DNA of 64,000 nt from assembly GCA_023138975.1 (NCBI GenBank), contig JAGLON010000013.1, positions 62,001 through 126,000 on the forward strand. The letters run 5' to 3'. The notes under the pieces were generated by a model. That model ran no database searches. It saw only the letters and a list, made by a program, of their open reading frames with translations, and was not told where the DNA came from. The stretch is from Candidatus Zixiibacteriota bacterium. GTDB taxonomy: Bacteria; Zixibacteria; MSB-5A5; GN15; JAAZOE01. Position 1 is the stretch's first letter; each line of letters begins with the position of its first letter. Positions 25,450 through 34,406 of the stretch are shown piece after piece. The position numbers were made by a program, and so were the translations under genes.

Positions 25450-26478
25450 CTATTTAGGCTTGGAAAATGAGTGTACGGTATTGACTAATAATTTAACATT
25501 GTCAACAGGCGTTTGAGGTAATATACCGTGGCCGAGATTAAAAATAAAACTATCCATATCAGCAGTTTTATCCAGAATTATTGTGGCTTCTTTTTGGACC
25601 AGTTCCGGCGGTCCAAATAACATTTGCGGATCGAGATTGCCCTGAATAGCTTTTCCCTCCAGAATAGTTTTGGCCCGATCCAAGTCGGTGCGCCAGTCGA
25701 TACCGATTACTTCACAATCAAGCTCGGCTAATAGTTCGAGATATGGAGCGCTATTGTTCAGGTACAGAATCCGTGGCACTCCCTCGGTTTTACATATTTC
25801 AAAAACAGTTTTGATATAGGGCAGTGAAAACTTGCGGTAATAGTCCGGAGGAAGTATTCCACCCCAGGAATCAAATAGTTGAACCGCATCGGCTCCGGCC
25901 TCAATCTGCGCTTTCAAGTATTTTCCAGTTAACTCAGCCAGCTGGCCAAGCATCACCATTGCGTCTTTTGGATAGTTATAAATAAACTTCTTGATTTCAA
26001 GAAAACTCCAGGTACTCGCTCCTTCAACCAAATAACAAGCCAACGTAAACGGCGAGCCACAAAACCCGATAAGCGGCACTCTGTCATTCAATCTTTCTTT
26101 AATCGCTTTTAACCCGATCAGAACATAGCTCATTTCATCGGCGGGTATATAGTTTTTTAACCCGGTAACATCGTCTGGCGTTCGCACCGGAGGAGTAATC
26201 CGGGGACCTCCGCTATCATAGGAAACTTTGACACCAAGTGGGGCCAGTGGTAGGAGGATATCAGAAAACATAATTGCCGCATCAAACCCTAAGATATCAA
26301 TCGGCTGAAGAGTAACATCTGTCATTAGCTCGGCTGAGCGGCATATTTCCATGAACGAGGCTTTCTCGCGCACAGCCATGAATTCCGGCAAATACCGTCC
26401 CGCCTGTCTCATTATCCAAATCGGTACCGAATCATGCGGCTGATTTAAGGCCGCTTTTATAAAATCAAAATCTGACAT
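25450..26478 (-). CDS. hemE: Uroporphyrinogen decarboxylase
   Basis: Decarboxylates the four acetate side chains of uroporphyrinogen III to give coproporphyrinogen III, in the cytoplasm. The N-terminal signature PIWIMRQAGRYLPEF (residues 20-34) and the second motif GFCGSPFTLACYLVEG near residue 137 are intact, including the catalytic Asp region (FSDILLPLAPLG). Length of 342 residues is normal. It lies between hemL and hemH in one orientation. Confidence 0.96.
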   Translation of the reverse strand: MSDFDFIKAALNQPHDSVPIWIMRQAGRYLPEFMAVREKASFMEICRSAELMTDVTLQPIDILGFDAAIMFSDILLPLAPLGVKVSYDSGGPRITPPVRTPDDVTGLKNYIPADEMSYVLIGLKAIKERLNDRVPLIGFCGSPFTLACYLVEGASTWSFLEIKKFIYNYPKDAMVMLGQLAELTGKYLKAQIEAGADAVQLFDSWGGILPPDYYRKFSLPYIKTVFEICKTEGVPRILYLNNSAPYLELLAELDCEVIGIDWRTDLDRAKTILEGKAIQGNLDPQMLFGPPELVQKEATIILDKTADMDSFIFNLGHGILPQTPVDNVKLLVNTVHSFSKPK

Positions 26479-26505
26479 AAGTTTTGTACCGCTTTACTAA
26501 AATTA

Positions 26506-27783
26506 TTAAAAAGCCTCACCGATTATGGCAGCCGCCTTTGAGAGCATCTCTTTGGTATGCACGAGAGAGATAAACATCACTTCATATCCCGAAGGCGGTA
26601 AATAGACTCCCTTGCTCAATATCTGACGATGCGCTTTATTATAGGCATTGATAGCTTCAGAATCGATTTCGGCAGCGCTTGCCGGAGCATTGTTTTGACG
26701 AATAAACCAGAGAATCGATCCTTGACGGACAACACACAGCGGTTTACCGGAAAGCTGTTTCTTCAACTCATTTTCAAAATGCGCTCCGAGTTCTTCCAAT
26801 TTGTTAAAAGCATCTTGAACTTCGAGAACTTTCAGAGTCTCCAGCCCGGCTGCCATTGCCACCGGGTTGCCGGACAGCGTCCCAGCCTGATAAACTGAAC
26901 CGAGCGGTGCCAGGACATTCATAATTTCAGAGCGGCCGCCAAAGGCTCCAACCGGCATACCACCTCCGATAACTTTGCCGAAAGTCATCAGATCCGGCTG
27001 TATATCATATGACTCAGCTGCTCCACCCCACCCAACTCTGAATCCGGAAATAACTTCGTCAAAGATTAATAATGTGCCATGCTTTTGAGTAATATCTCTT
27101 AGAAATGTCAGGAATTCTTTTCTCTGGAGCAACAGGCCGTTATTAGCCGGTATCGGCTCAATAATAACGCAGGCTATTTCATTACCGTATTTTTCAAAAT
27201 ACTGTGCGACCGAATCTTCACTGTTCAAGTCAGCAATCAGAGTGTGCTTGGCAAAATCTTCCGGTACTCCACTGGATGATGGCTCGCCTAAGGTAGCAAG
27301 GCCTGAGCCGGCTTTGACGAGCAGATAATCGCTGTGCCCATGATAACAGCCGTCAAATTTAATAATCTTGTCACGCTTCGTAAAGCCTCGCGCGACACGT
27401 ATCGCCGACATAACTGCCTCAGTTCCCGACGAAACAAAACGAACTCTTTCCAATGGACCGACTTTATTAACGACCATCTCCGCCAATTCAACTTCCTGAG
27501 CGGTAGTTGCACCAAAACTGGTTCCATTTGAAGCCGTTTTTATGATAATATCGAGAACCTGCGGATATGCGTGCCCAAGAATTAACGGTCCCCAACTGCA
27601 GCAAAAATCTATGTAGCGGTTTCCGTCAACATCAATTAACTCCGCGCCCTCACCTTTGGCTATCACCGGAGGCTTTCCTCCGACTGCATTAAAAGCCCGC
27701 ACCGGCGAATTAACTCCACCGGGTATGACTTGCTCGGCACGATTTACAAGTTCTTCGGAAACTCTATATTCAAAATCAGCCAA
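26506..27783 (-). CDS. hemL: Glutamate-1-semialdehyde 2,1-aminomutase
   Basis: PLP enzyme converting glutamate-1-semialdehyde to 5-aminolevulinate, step 2 of the C5 pathway. The PLP lysine lies in LMTFGKVIGGGMPVGAFGG; FDEVISGFRVGWGG and the N-terminal PGGVNSPVRAF are diagnostic and separate it from ordinary class III aminotransferases. Length is 425 residues. The start is TTG with AAAGGAGG upstream and overlaps the hemB stop by 8 bases, so translation is coupled. Confidence 0.96.
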   Translation of the reverse strand: MADFEYRVSEELVNRAEQVIPGGVNSPVRAFNAVGGKPPVIAKGEGAELIDVDGNRYIDFCCSWGPLILGHAYPQVLDIIIKTASNGTSFGATTAQEVELAEMVVNKVGPLERVRFVSSGTEAVMSAIRVARGFTKRDKIIKFDGCYHGHSDYLLVKAGSGLATLGEPSSSGVPEDFAKHTLIADLNSEDSVAQYFEKYGNEIACVIIEPIPANNGLLLQRKEFLTFLRDITQKHGTLLIFDEVISGFRVGWGGAAESYDIQPDLMTFGKVIGGGMPVGAFGGRSEIMNVLAPLGSVYQAGTLSGNPVAMAAGLETLKVLEVQDAFNKLEELGAHFENELKKQLSGKPLCVVRQGSILWFIRQNNAPASAAEIDSEAINAYNKAHRQILSKGVYLPPSGYEVMFISLVHTKEMLSKAAAIIGEAF

Positions 27784-28756
27784 GCCAGCCTCCTTTTAAG
27801 GCATCGCGCAGATGATAGGTCAGGATAATATCAGCTCCGGCCCGAGTTATTGCTGTGAGATTTTCGAGCACCATGGCTTGTTCATCAACAATATTTTCCT
27901 TAGCCATCAGTTTGACCATAGTATATTCACCGGAGACATTATAGGCCGCAACTGGTAATTCGGTTTCTTTAAGGAAGTCGGAAATGATATCCAGATATGC
28001 CAGAGCCGGTTTGACCATGACAATATCAGCGCCTTCTTCACCGTCCAGCATTAATTCAACGGAGGCTTCACGGCGATTGCGCCAATCCATCTGGTAGCTT
28101 TTTCTATCTCCTTTTCCGGGCGCGGAATTGCAGGCATCGCGAAACGGCCCATAATAGGATGAGGAGTATTTGGCGCTGTAGGCCATGATTATAGTATCTG
28201 AATAACCGTTTTCCTCAAGAGCTTCCCGGATTGCTTCGACACGTCCATCCATCATATCCGACGGTCCGAGGCAATCGCATCCGGCATCGGCCAAAGATAA
28301 GGCCATATCCGCCAGAGCTGGAAGGGTACTATCGTTATCGACGGTATCATTTTTAATCAGACCGCAATGCCCGCTGTCGGTATAGGCACAGAGACATACA
28401 TCGGCTGATACAAAAAGATCATCTCCGTATTTATCTTTAAGAGCCTTTACTGCCAAGGGGCCGATTGAATCGTCTCCGGAAGATGCTGAAGCATCAGAAT
28501 CTTTATGATCGGGAATGCCAAAGAGCATAATCCTTCGGATACCGAGTTTGTAATCTGCGCTGATTGTTTTTAGCAGAGAATCAAGCGATTCCCGATAAAT
28601 TCCTGGCATCGATTCAATTTCCTGCTTGATACCTTTACCTTCGCACACAAAATAAGGCTGGATAAGTCCGTCGGGGTTGATTCTGGTTTGCGCAACCATA
28701 TCCCGTATCAATTTTGTTCGTCTGAGTCGACGCGGCCGATACAGCATATCACCCAT
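27776..28756 (-). CDS. hemB: Delta-aminolevulinic acid dehydratase (porphobilinogen synthase)
   Basis: Condenses two 5-aminolevulinate molecules to porphobilinogen. The Schiff-base lysines are visible in MAYSAKYSSSYYGPF and DIVMVKPALAYLD. The cysteine-rich stretch VSADVCLCAYTDSGHCG shows this is a zinc-dependent form, not the Mg-only type. Length is 326 residues. Good SD (CGGAGGAAA) before ATG. A 53-base gap separates it from hemC. No hemD gene lies in this gap or elsewhere in the operon. Confidence 0.96.
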   Translation of the reverse strand: MGDMLYRPRRLRRTKLIRDMVAQTRINPDGLIQPYFVCEGKGIKQEIESMPGIYRESLDSLLKTISADYKLGIRRIMLFGIPDHKDSDASASSGDDSIGPLAVKALKDKYGDDLFVSADVCLCAYTDSGHCGLIKNDTVDNDSTLPALADMALSLADAGCDCLGPSDMMDGRVEAIREALEENGYSDTIIMAYSAKYSSSYYGPFRDACNSAPGKGDRKSYQMDWRNRREASVELMLDGEEGADIVMVKPALAYLDIISDFLKETELPVAAYNVSGEYTMVKLMAKENIVDEQAMVLENLTAITRAGADIILTYHLRDALKGGWLG

Positions 28757-28809
28757 TCGTTTCCTCCGGAAAATTCAATATTTTATCTTAATGTTAATAT
28801 ATACAGGAT

Positions 28810-29718
28810 TTATCGAGGCGCCGTTAGTTTTTTATAAACTTGTTCAACTATTTGTTCGGTGTTATTACCATTAATTTCCGCTTCAACAAGCCCCTGCCAG
28901 ATGCCTTTGTCCCGAATGCAAAAAACAGCTTTCAGGTGAAAGTTTGAACCGTCTATCTCCGAATAAGCTCCCAACGGCAATTGGCATCCCCCGTCAAAAC
29001 GAGCCAATAATCCCCGCTCCAGTTTGACCTGAATACGAATGTTCTTATCGTCAATTTTTGATATAACGTCATTTACGGATGAATCACCATCACGAGTTTG
29101 CAGGCCAAGTATTCCCTGCCCCGGGGCCGGCAGAAACAAGTCTTTTTCAATCACATTGAGTTCGAGATCGGAGAGATCCAGCTCAAGTCTCTTAATTCCG
29201 GCATAGGCCAGTACGATACCGTCATATTGCCTGTCGCGAAGTTTATTGATTCGAGTCGGAACATTACCGCGCAGGTCTTTCAAAACCAAATCCGGGCGCA
29301 GTTGGGCAATCTGACACTGCCGGCGCACTGAGGAACTACCGATTATGCCGTTTGGTTTAACACCCAGGATTTGCGAATCGTCAAAAGAGTCCTTTCGGAT
29401 CACGATTGCTTCACGGCTATCCTCACGAAATCCTACAGCGGTCAAAGCTAATCCGGGCGGCATCGTAGTTTGTAAATCTTTGAGCGAATGGACGGCCAGA
29501 TCAATAGATTTATCCAGCAGTGCATCCTCTATTTCTTTAGTGAAAAAACCTTTCCCTTCCATCTTCTCAAAGGAAAGATTGGTTATTTTATCACCTTGTG
29601 TCTTGATGATTTTCAGTTCGACTGGGATATTTGTAATCGCGGAGATTTTTCTTTGGATGAAATTGGCCTGCCACAACGCCAGTTGCGAACCTCGAGTGCC
29701 GATTATCAACTTTTGCAC
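28810..29718 (-). CDS. hemC: Porphobilinogen deaminase (hydroxymethylbilane synthase)
   Basis: Polymerises four porphobilinogens into hydroxymethylbilane. The dipyrromethane-cofactor cysteine is visible in RFDGGCQLPLGAY; the N-terminal RGSQLALWQANF and DLAVHSLKDLQT are typical. Length is 302 residues. The GTG start follows the hemA stop directly, with AAAGGAGC inside the hemA end. The next enzyme, HemD, would be needed to close the ring correctly and is not encoded in this window. Confidence 0.96.
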   Translation of the reverse strand: MQKLIIGTRGSQLALWQANFIQRKISAITNIPVELKIIKTQGDKITNLSFEKMEGKGFFTKEIEDALLDKSIDLAVHSLKDLQTTMPPGLALTAVGFREDSREAIVIRKDSFDDSQILGVKPNGIIGSSSVRRQCQIAQLRPDLVLKDLRGNVPTRINKLRDRQYDGIVLAYAGIKRLELDLSDLELNVIEKDLFLPAPGQGILGLQTRDGDSSVNDVISKIDDKNIRIQVKLERGLLARFDGGCQLPLGAYSEIDGSNFHLKAVFCIRDKGIWQGLVEAEINGNNTEQIVEQVYKKLTAPR

Positions 29719-31032
29719 TTATGCTCCTTTACGGAATGTCCTGGTACAATCTTCGTCGTCCTGACGGTACATTCCTTCGGGATCACGTTGCTTGATGTTT
29801 GATTCGGCGATTCTGTTGGCCAGCGTGCGAGCCGGCAGGAAAGTCGCATAACCGACTAACTTTTCAATAAACCGACTGATCTGTTCTTTATCCGAGCGAT
29901 CGATATGAACCAGCGTTTTTGTAAACATGCTATTGAGTCCATTCCTGGCGTATTCGCGTGCTTCCTGATACGACAGGTCAAAGACCGGTTTCAACTCACT
30001 CTCGATAATTCGCTGGTGATAACGATCAACTTCATCGGAAATAATCGCACGAGCTTTATCAACATCCCGAAATCTCTGACGACGATTCTTATCCGAGATT
30101 TTCTTTAAGTCGTCAATATTATAGATTTCGAGTCTATTTTCAATTGGTTTTTTTATTTCGACGTCGCATGGAATTGCCAAATCGATGATCATAAGCTGTT
30201 TTGATGCCCGCAAAAATGACGACATCGTAACATCGGTGAAAATCGGTGTCGGACTTCCTGTTGATGTACAAATAATTCTGACGGCCGGCGGATTTTGCAG
30301 AAAATCTTCCAAAGCCATGCTGCTACCGGAAAACTCCTCGGCCAGCATATCGGCTTTTTCTTTGGTGCGGTTAACAAATACGATATCAGAGATCCCTTTG
30401 TCGCTCAAATAGCGAGCCATCTTGCGGCTCATCGGGCCAACTCCAATAATGGCAACCGGGATATGGCCTTCTTCTTTAATAACCTGTTGAATATGGGCTG
30501 TCGCCAGAGAGACCATCGAAACAGATTTCTTACCGAGTTCAGTTCTGGTTCTGACTTTCTTGGCAACTTTGAATACTCGCTGGAAAACTAAGGCTAATTG
30601 CTTACCAGCCAGATCATTTTCACAGGCATCAAAATAAGCCTCTTTGACCTGTCCCAGAATCTGAGCTTCTCCAACGACCAGAGAATCAATGGCGCTGGCA
30701 ACAGAAAACAAATGCCGGCCAGCTTCAAGACCGGCTTTTACGTAGAAGTCATTGGGTGAAAACGAGATGGAGCCATTATCGCGGAAGAAGAAATCAAGAA
30801 TTTTGTTTCTAATCTCAATTGCGGTTAGAGCCTCGTCAGCAGAGAAAATAAACTCAATCCGGTTGCAGGTAGCAAGATAGACCAATTCGTCGACGCCGGT
30901 GAGCTCTTTGATCTGCGTCAGTACTTCGGGGCGTTTTTCTTTAGGTATCGTCAGTCGTCCAAGTAACCTAACCCCTTGGCTTTCTTTAGATTGAGAGTTA
31001 ATATGTGTTCCAACAACACCCAGAAACTGCAT
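29719..31032 (-). CDS. hemA: Glutamyl-tRNA reductase
   Basis: Reduces glutamyl-tRNA to glutamate-1-semialdehyde, the committed step of C5 tetrapyrrole synthesis. The catalytic Cys is in YLATCNRIEF near residue 57; the NADPH domain shows IIGVGPMSRKMARYL; C-terminal dimerisation helices follow. At 437 residues there is no fused hemD or siroheme domain. First gene of hemA-C-B-L-E-H. A TATAAT lies on the minus strand at 31082-31087 without a good -35, so the promoter may need an activator. A tRNA-Glu gene lies about 400 bases away on the other strand. Confidence 0.96.
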   Translation of the reverse strand: MQFLGVVGTHINSQSKESQGVRLLGRLTIPKEKRPEVLTQIKELTGVDELVYLATCNRIEFIFSADEALTAIEIRNKILDFFFRDNGSISFSPNDFYVKAGLEAGRHLFSVASAIDSLVVGEAQILGQVKEAYFDACENDLAGKQLALVFQRVFKVAKKVRTRTELGKKSVSMVSLATAHIQQVIKEEGHIPVAIIGVGPMSRKMARYLSDKGISDIVFVNRTKEKADMLAEEFSGSSMALEDFLQNPPAVRIICTSTGSPTPIFTDVTMSSFLRASKQLMIIDLAIPCDVEIKKPIENRLEIYNIDDLKKISDKNRRQRFRDVDKARAIISDEVDRYHQRIIESELKPVFDLSYQEAREYARNGLNSMFTKTLVHIDRSDKEQISRFIEKLVGYATFLPARTLANRIAESNIKQRDPEGMYRQDDEDCTRTFRKGA

Positions 31033-31319
31033 GGTCGATCCTCAGGTTGACGCCAATTTTTTATACTTGCTAAGTGTAATGATTATAAGCCGTTAGTTGT
31101 CACAGTTATGTCATAATTTGTAAAAAAACGGCTATTTTTTTATCTTGATTTGGAAATTTCAAAAATCAAGAAATAGTGCTGATAAAAATGTGACTGTATC
31201 TTATTATGCCATAGGTGATTACGAAACAGCACTATCATTATTACCATAACATATTTACGTACAATAACTTGCCTAACTTTGTGCAATATCACAATTTACA
31301 AAATTTATTGAATACAATA
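31033..31319. promoter_or_regulatory. hemA upstream region
   Basis: Contains a minus-strand TATAAT (31082-31087) immediately followed by one arm of an inverted repeat AGCCGTT (31088-31094) / AACGGCT (31127-31133). The 32 bp between the arms covers the expected -35 region, so the arms could be an operator. The rest is AT-rich with no recognised feature. Confidence 0.35.
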
Positions 31320-31347
31320 TTGACATAACATTGTTTCCGGCTATATT
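31320..31347 (+). promoter_or_regulatory. Promoter of tRNA-Glu
   Basis: TTGACA (31320-31325), 16 bp, TATATT (31342-31347). Predicted start near 31354, leaving an 80-base leader before the mature tRNA. Confidence 0.75.
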
Positions 31348-31364
31348 TTGTTCACCCTCCGATG

Positions 31365-31385
31365 TGGTTAATGGTGTATGAACTC
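31365..31385 (+). repeat. 21-nt shared element, copy B
   Basis: One mismatch to 21568-21588 (TGGTTAATGGTGT...TGAACTC). It lies just downstream of the predicted tRNA transcription start, sense orientation. Confidence 0.5.
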
Positions 31386-31398
31386 CATAAGGATGGTT

Positions 31399-31423
31399 GG
31401 CCCGGATTTGCTTGATCCGGGCC
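31399..31423 (+). other. Strong hairpin in the tRNA leader
   Basis: Perfect 9-bp stem GGCCCGGAT / ATCCGGGCC with a 7-nt loop, 12 bases before the tRNA 5' end. Could be a processing signal or an extragenic repeat. There is only a weak T run after it (ATTTTAG). Confidence 0.6.
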
Positions 31424-31434
31424 GCAAATTTTAG

Positions 31435-31509
31435 GGCGGTATCGTTTAGTGGTTAGGACGGGTGGTTCTCAGCCATCAAACCGGGGTTCGATTCCCCGTA
31501 CCGCTACCA
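31435..31509 (+). tRNA. tRNA-Glu (CTC anticodon)
   Basis: 75 nt. Acceptor GGCGGTA / TACCGCT (a G-T closing pair), D arm GTTT...GGAC, anticodon stem GGTGG/CCATC with loop TTCTCAG giving anticodon CTC, T arm CGGGG TTCGATT CCCCG, discriminator A, encoded CCA. It decodes GAG. Confidence 0.93.
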
Positions 31510-31517
31510 AATAAGAA

Positions 31518-31546
31518 AAGGCCGGTACTTCGCCGGCCTTTTTTTT
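31518..31546. terminator. Bidirectional terminator
   Basis: Stem AAGGCCGG / CCGGCCTT with a 7-nt loop, followed by T8 on the plus strand and TTTTCTTATTT on the minus strand. Serves tRNA-Glu and the convergent repeat protein gene. Confidence 0.88.
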
Positions 31547-31568
31547 ATTTCAAATTAGTTTTCATGAA

Positions 31569-34406
31569 TCAGGGACAGTCAGCGCATGGTGCCGGGCCGC
31601 CTTTGAAGGCGTAATTGATAATATAGACCGCATCACCGACATTGCATGACCCATCGCAATTGGCATCACCGGCTTCGATTGGATCTGGAGCCGGGCCTCC
31701 TTTGAAGGCATAATTAATGATATAGACCGCATCGCCAACGTTTATACTTACATCACCGTTGGCATCGCCGCAGACAAACTCGCAGACATCACCAATACCA
31801 TCTCCATCAGAATCCGCCTGATCGGGATTAGATATATCAGGACAATTGTCAGTACTATTATATGACTCAAAAGCACCATCACAGGTTAGGTCACCGCTGC
31901 CTACTGTAGATTCAGTACCGAAGCCGTCGCTATCAACATCCTCGTAACACAATTCAATGCCATCGCAATTTTGATCTACCCCATCCGCGGGAATTTCAGT
32001 TGCGCCCGGTTTAATATCTCCATTAATATCATTACAGTCAGTGCCCGGCTCAATATCTCCTGTGATATAGGCATCACCATAATCGTCCTCATCGGAATCC
32101 CGCATACAGTCCGTCGGACTATCATTGGGAGCTGCTCCGGGAAAGGTAAAGGGATCAAGGTCATCGCAGTCAATGTCGCTGGTGTAACCGTCACCATCAG
32201 TGTCGGGCGCAGGTTTGTCCCAGCGGGCAATATAACTGGCAGCCTTTGCTCCGGCAGCCGTGAATTGTCCCCCGGCGATCAGATCGCCGTTGAAGACCGT
32301 CAGAGAGTACGGATAATGATTTGTTCCGGAGCCGAGTGGCTGCCAAGTTGAACCATCCCAGCAAGCGATACGAGAGGTTGCAACTACGCCACCATATGTG
32401 AATAATCCACCGGCAATCAGATGGCCATTGTAGACTGTCAGGGATAAAACTATGTTACTCATGTCCGAGTCAAACGGTTGCCAGGCAGAACCATCCCAGC
32501 GGGCAATATAATTGACACTAACGCCACCGGCATATTCGAAATGTCCCCCGGCGATCAGATCACCTTTGTAGACTGTCAGGGATTGGACAGAGTTATTCAC
32601 CCCCGAGCCGAGCGGTTGCCAGTAAATACCATCCCAACGGGCAATACGATTAGCGGCACTTACGCCCGCAGTAATGAATGATCCACCAGCGATCAGATAA
32701 CTGTCATAGACTGTCAGAGATCGGACGACAGAGCCCATCCCAGATGTGAGCCGGAACCATGTTGCGCCATCCCAGCGGGCAATATACTTGACATCAACTC
32801 CATCGGCATAGTAAAAGTTTCCAGCAGCTATAAGATCACCATCGTAGACTATTAGAGAGTAGACATAGTCACTCATCCCCGAGCCGAGCGGTGACCAGGT
32901 TAATCCATCCCAGCGGGCAATATAATCGGCAGTTACGCCTCCGGCAGTCGTAAAATTCCCTCCGGCGATCAGATCACCATCGTAGACTATCACAGAGTAG
33001 ACAATGTGATTCATTCCCGAGCCGAGAGGGTACCATTTGGAACCATCCCAGCGGGCTATGCAATTAGCGGCAACCCCGCCGGCATATGTAAAAAATCCTC
33101 CGGCGATTAGATCACCGTTATAGACCGTCAAGGAACGGATTTGCCCATTTATCCCCGAGCCAAGCGGTTGCCAGATTGAACTGTTCCAGCGGGCAATATA
33201 ATTGGCAGTTACTCCTCCGGCAGTCGAAAAAGTCCCTCCAACAATCAGATCAGTGTTGTGAACCGTTATGCCGTAAACTGAGCCGGAAGTTCCCAAGTCA
33301 AGCGGTTGCCAAGCTACACCATCCCAGTGAGCGATATAATTACATGACGCCGATCCACCGGCTGTCGTGAAAAATCCCCCGGCGATAAGATCATCATTGT
33401 AGACCGTCATTGAGAAAACATAGTTATTCATCCCTGAGCCAAGCGGTTGCCAGGTTGAATTATTCCAGCGAGCAACACGATTGGCGACAACCCCTCCGGC
33501 AGTCGTAAAACCTCCCCCGGCAATCAGATCATCATTGTAGACGGTTAGGGATACAACCCAATCATTCATCCCCGTACCAAGCGGGTTCCAAGCCGCAGTC
33601 AAAATATCCCAGCGGGCAATACGATTGGCGGCAACCCCTCCGGCAGTCGTAAAACCTCCCCCAGCTACCAGATCGCTATCGTAGACTGTCAGAGACCGGA
33701 CGGAAGCGTCCATCCCCGAGCCGTACGGGATCCATGTTGTACCATGCCAGCGGGCGATATAGTTAGCCGCAACTCCACCCGCAGTCGTGAAATCGCCTCC
33801 GGCAATCAGGCTACCATTGTGAACTGACAGGGACCAGACAGAATTATTCATCCCGGTGCTGATCGGCTGCCAACTCGAACCATCCCAGCTAGCTATATAA
33901 TTGGCAGTATTCCCTCCGGCAGTCGTGAAAGCTCCTCCAGCGATCAGATCGTCATTGTAAACTATCAGAGAGTAGACATAGCCATTCATCCCCGAGCCAA
34001 GCGAGTGCCAGGTCGATCCATCCCAGCGGGCAATATAATTAGCAGCACCACCACCGGCAGTCGTGAAATACCCCCCGGCAATCAAATCTCCGTCATAGAC
34101 CGTCAGGGTGCGAATAAGTAGATTCATCCCAACGTCCGGTACGGTCAAGTCATGCCAATACTGATCGTCCGGGACAGATTTATCTGTTCCCACACTAAAT
34201 TGAGGTGCACCGTTGGCGGGATCAAGACTAACATCAAACCCCTCGATGTCAAACGAGCCCTCAAAGCCAGCTTGCCGGGCCGCTTCGATATCAAAATGGC
34301 CATCCGATGTTAGAAAATCGGAGACCGACACCTTATCTGCCTGAGCCAAACCAGAAGCTACAAGGCATATCAAGCAGAGTGCTATTAGAAGTGATCGATT
34401 GTACAT
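31569..34406 (-). CDS. Giant secreted repeat protein with MopE-like and dockerin-like C-terminus
   Basis: 945 residues with a signal peptide (about 1-22, ends GLAQA). Residues 100-732 are 14 consecutive repeats of about 46 residues, pattern SLTVYNGDLIAGG.FTTAGG with IARWDGS.WQPLGSGM, likely blades of one or two beta-propellers. Then follow Asp-rich calcium-binding MopE/thrombospondin-3-like motifs (DTDGDGYTSDIDCDD, DSDEDDYGD) and two dockerin-like units (GDANGDVSINVGDAVYIINY, then a Cys-containing copy ending CADCP). Surface or extracellular location is likely; ligand unknown. It shares its C-terminal module with the gene at 54177. Confidence 0.85.
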   Translation of the reverse strand: MYNRSLLIALCLICLVASGLAQADKVSVSDFLTSDGHFDIEAARQAGFEGSFDIEGFDVSLDPANGAPQFSVGTDKSVPDDQYWHDLTVPDVGMNLLIRTLTVYDGDLIAGGYFTTAGGGAANYIARWDGSTWHSLGSGMNGYVYSLIVYNDDLIAGGAFTTAGGNTANYIASWDGSSWQPISTGMNNSVWSLSVHNGSLIAGGDFTTAGGVAANYIARWHGTTWIPYGSGMDASVRSLTVYDSDLVAGGGFTTAGGVAANRIARWDILTAAWNPLGTGMNDWVVSLTVYNDDLIAGGGFTTAGGVVANRVARWNNSTWQPLGSGMNNYVFSMTVYNDDLIAGGFFTTAGGSASCNYIAHWDGVAWQPLDLGTSGSVYGITVHNTDLIVGGTFSTAGGVTANYIARWNSSIWQPLGSGINGQIRSLTVYNGDLIAGGFFTYAGGVAANCIARWDGSKWYPLGSGMNHIVYSVIVYDGDLIAGGNFTTAGGVTADYIARWDGLTWSPLGSGMSDYVYSLIVYDGDLIAAGNFYYADGVDVKYIARWDGATWFRLTSGMGSVVRSLTVYDSYLIAGGSFITAGVSAANRIARWDGIYWQPLGSGVNNSVQSLTVYKGDLIAGGHFEYAGGVSVNYIARWDGSAWQPFDSDMSNIVLSLTVYNGHLIAGGLFTYGGVVATSRIACWDGSTWQPLGSGTNHYPYSLTVFNGDLIAGGQFTAAGAKAASYIARWDKPAPDTDGDGYTSDIDCDDLDPFTFPGAAPNDSPTDCMRDSDEDDYGDAYITGDIEPGTDCNDINGDIKPGATEIPADGVDQNCDGIELCYEDVDSDGFGTESTVGSGDLTCDGAFESYNSTDNCPDISNPDQADSDGDGIGDVCEFVCGDANGDVSINVGDAVYIINYAFKGGPAPDPIEAGDANCDGSCNVGDAVYIINYAFKGGPAPCADCP
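32211..34109 (-). repeat. Fourteen 138-bp coding repeats
   Basis: The 46-residue protein repeat is backed by nucleotide similarity; segments such as CCAGCGGGCAATA recur in most units. Two units are 1-2 codons longer. The array could expand or contract by recombination. Confidence 0.85.

Noticed and set aside
31088..31145. Plus-strand terminator with AGCCGTT/AACGGCT stem and following T7
   Set aside because: No plus-strand gene lies upstream to be terminated and the loop of 32 nt is too long; treated as a possible operator instead.
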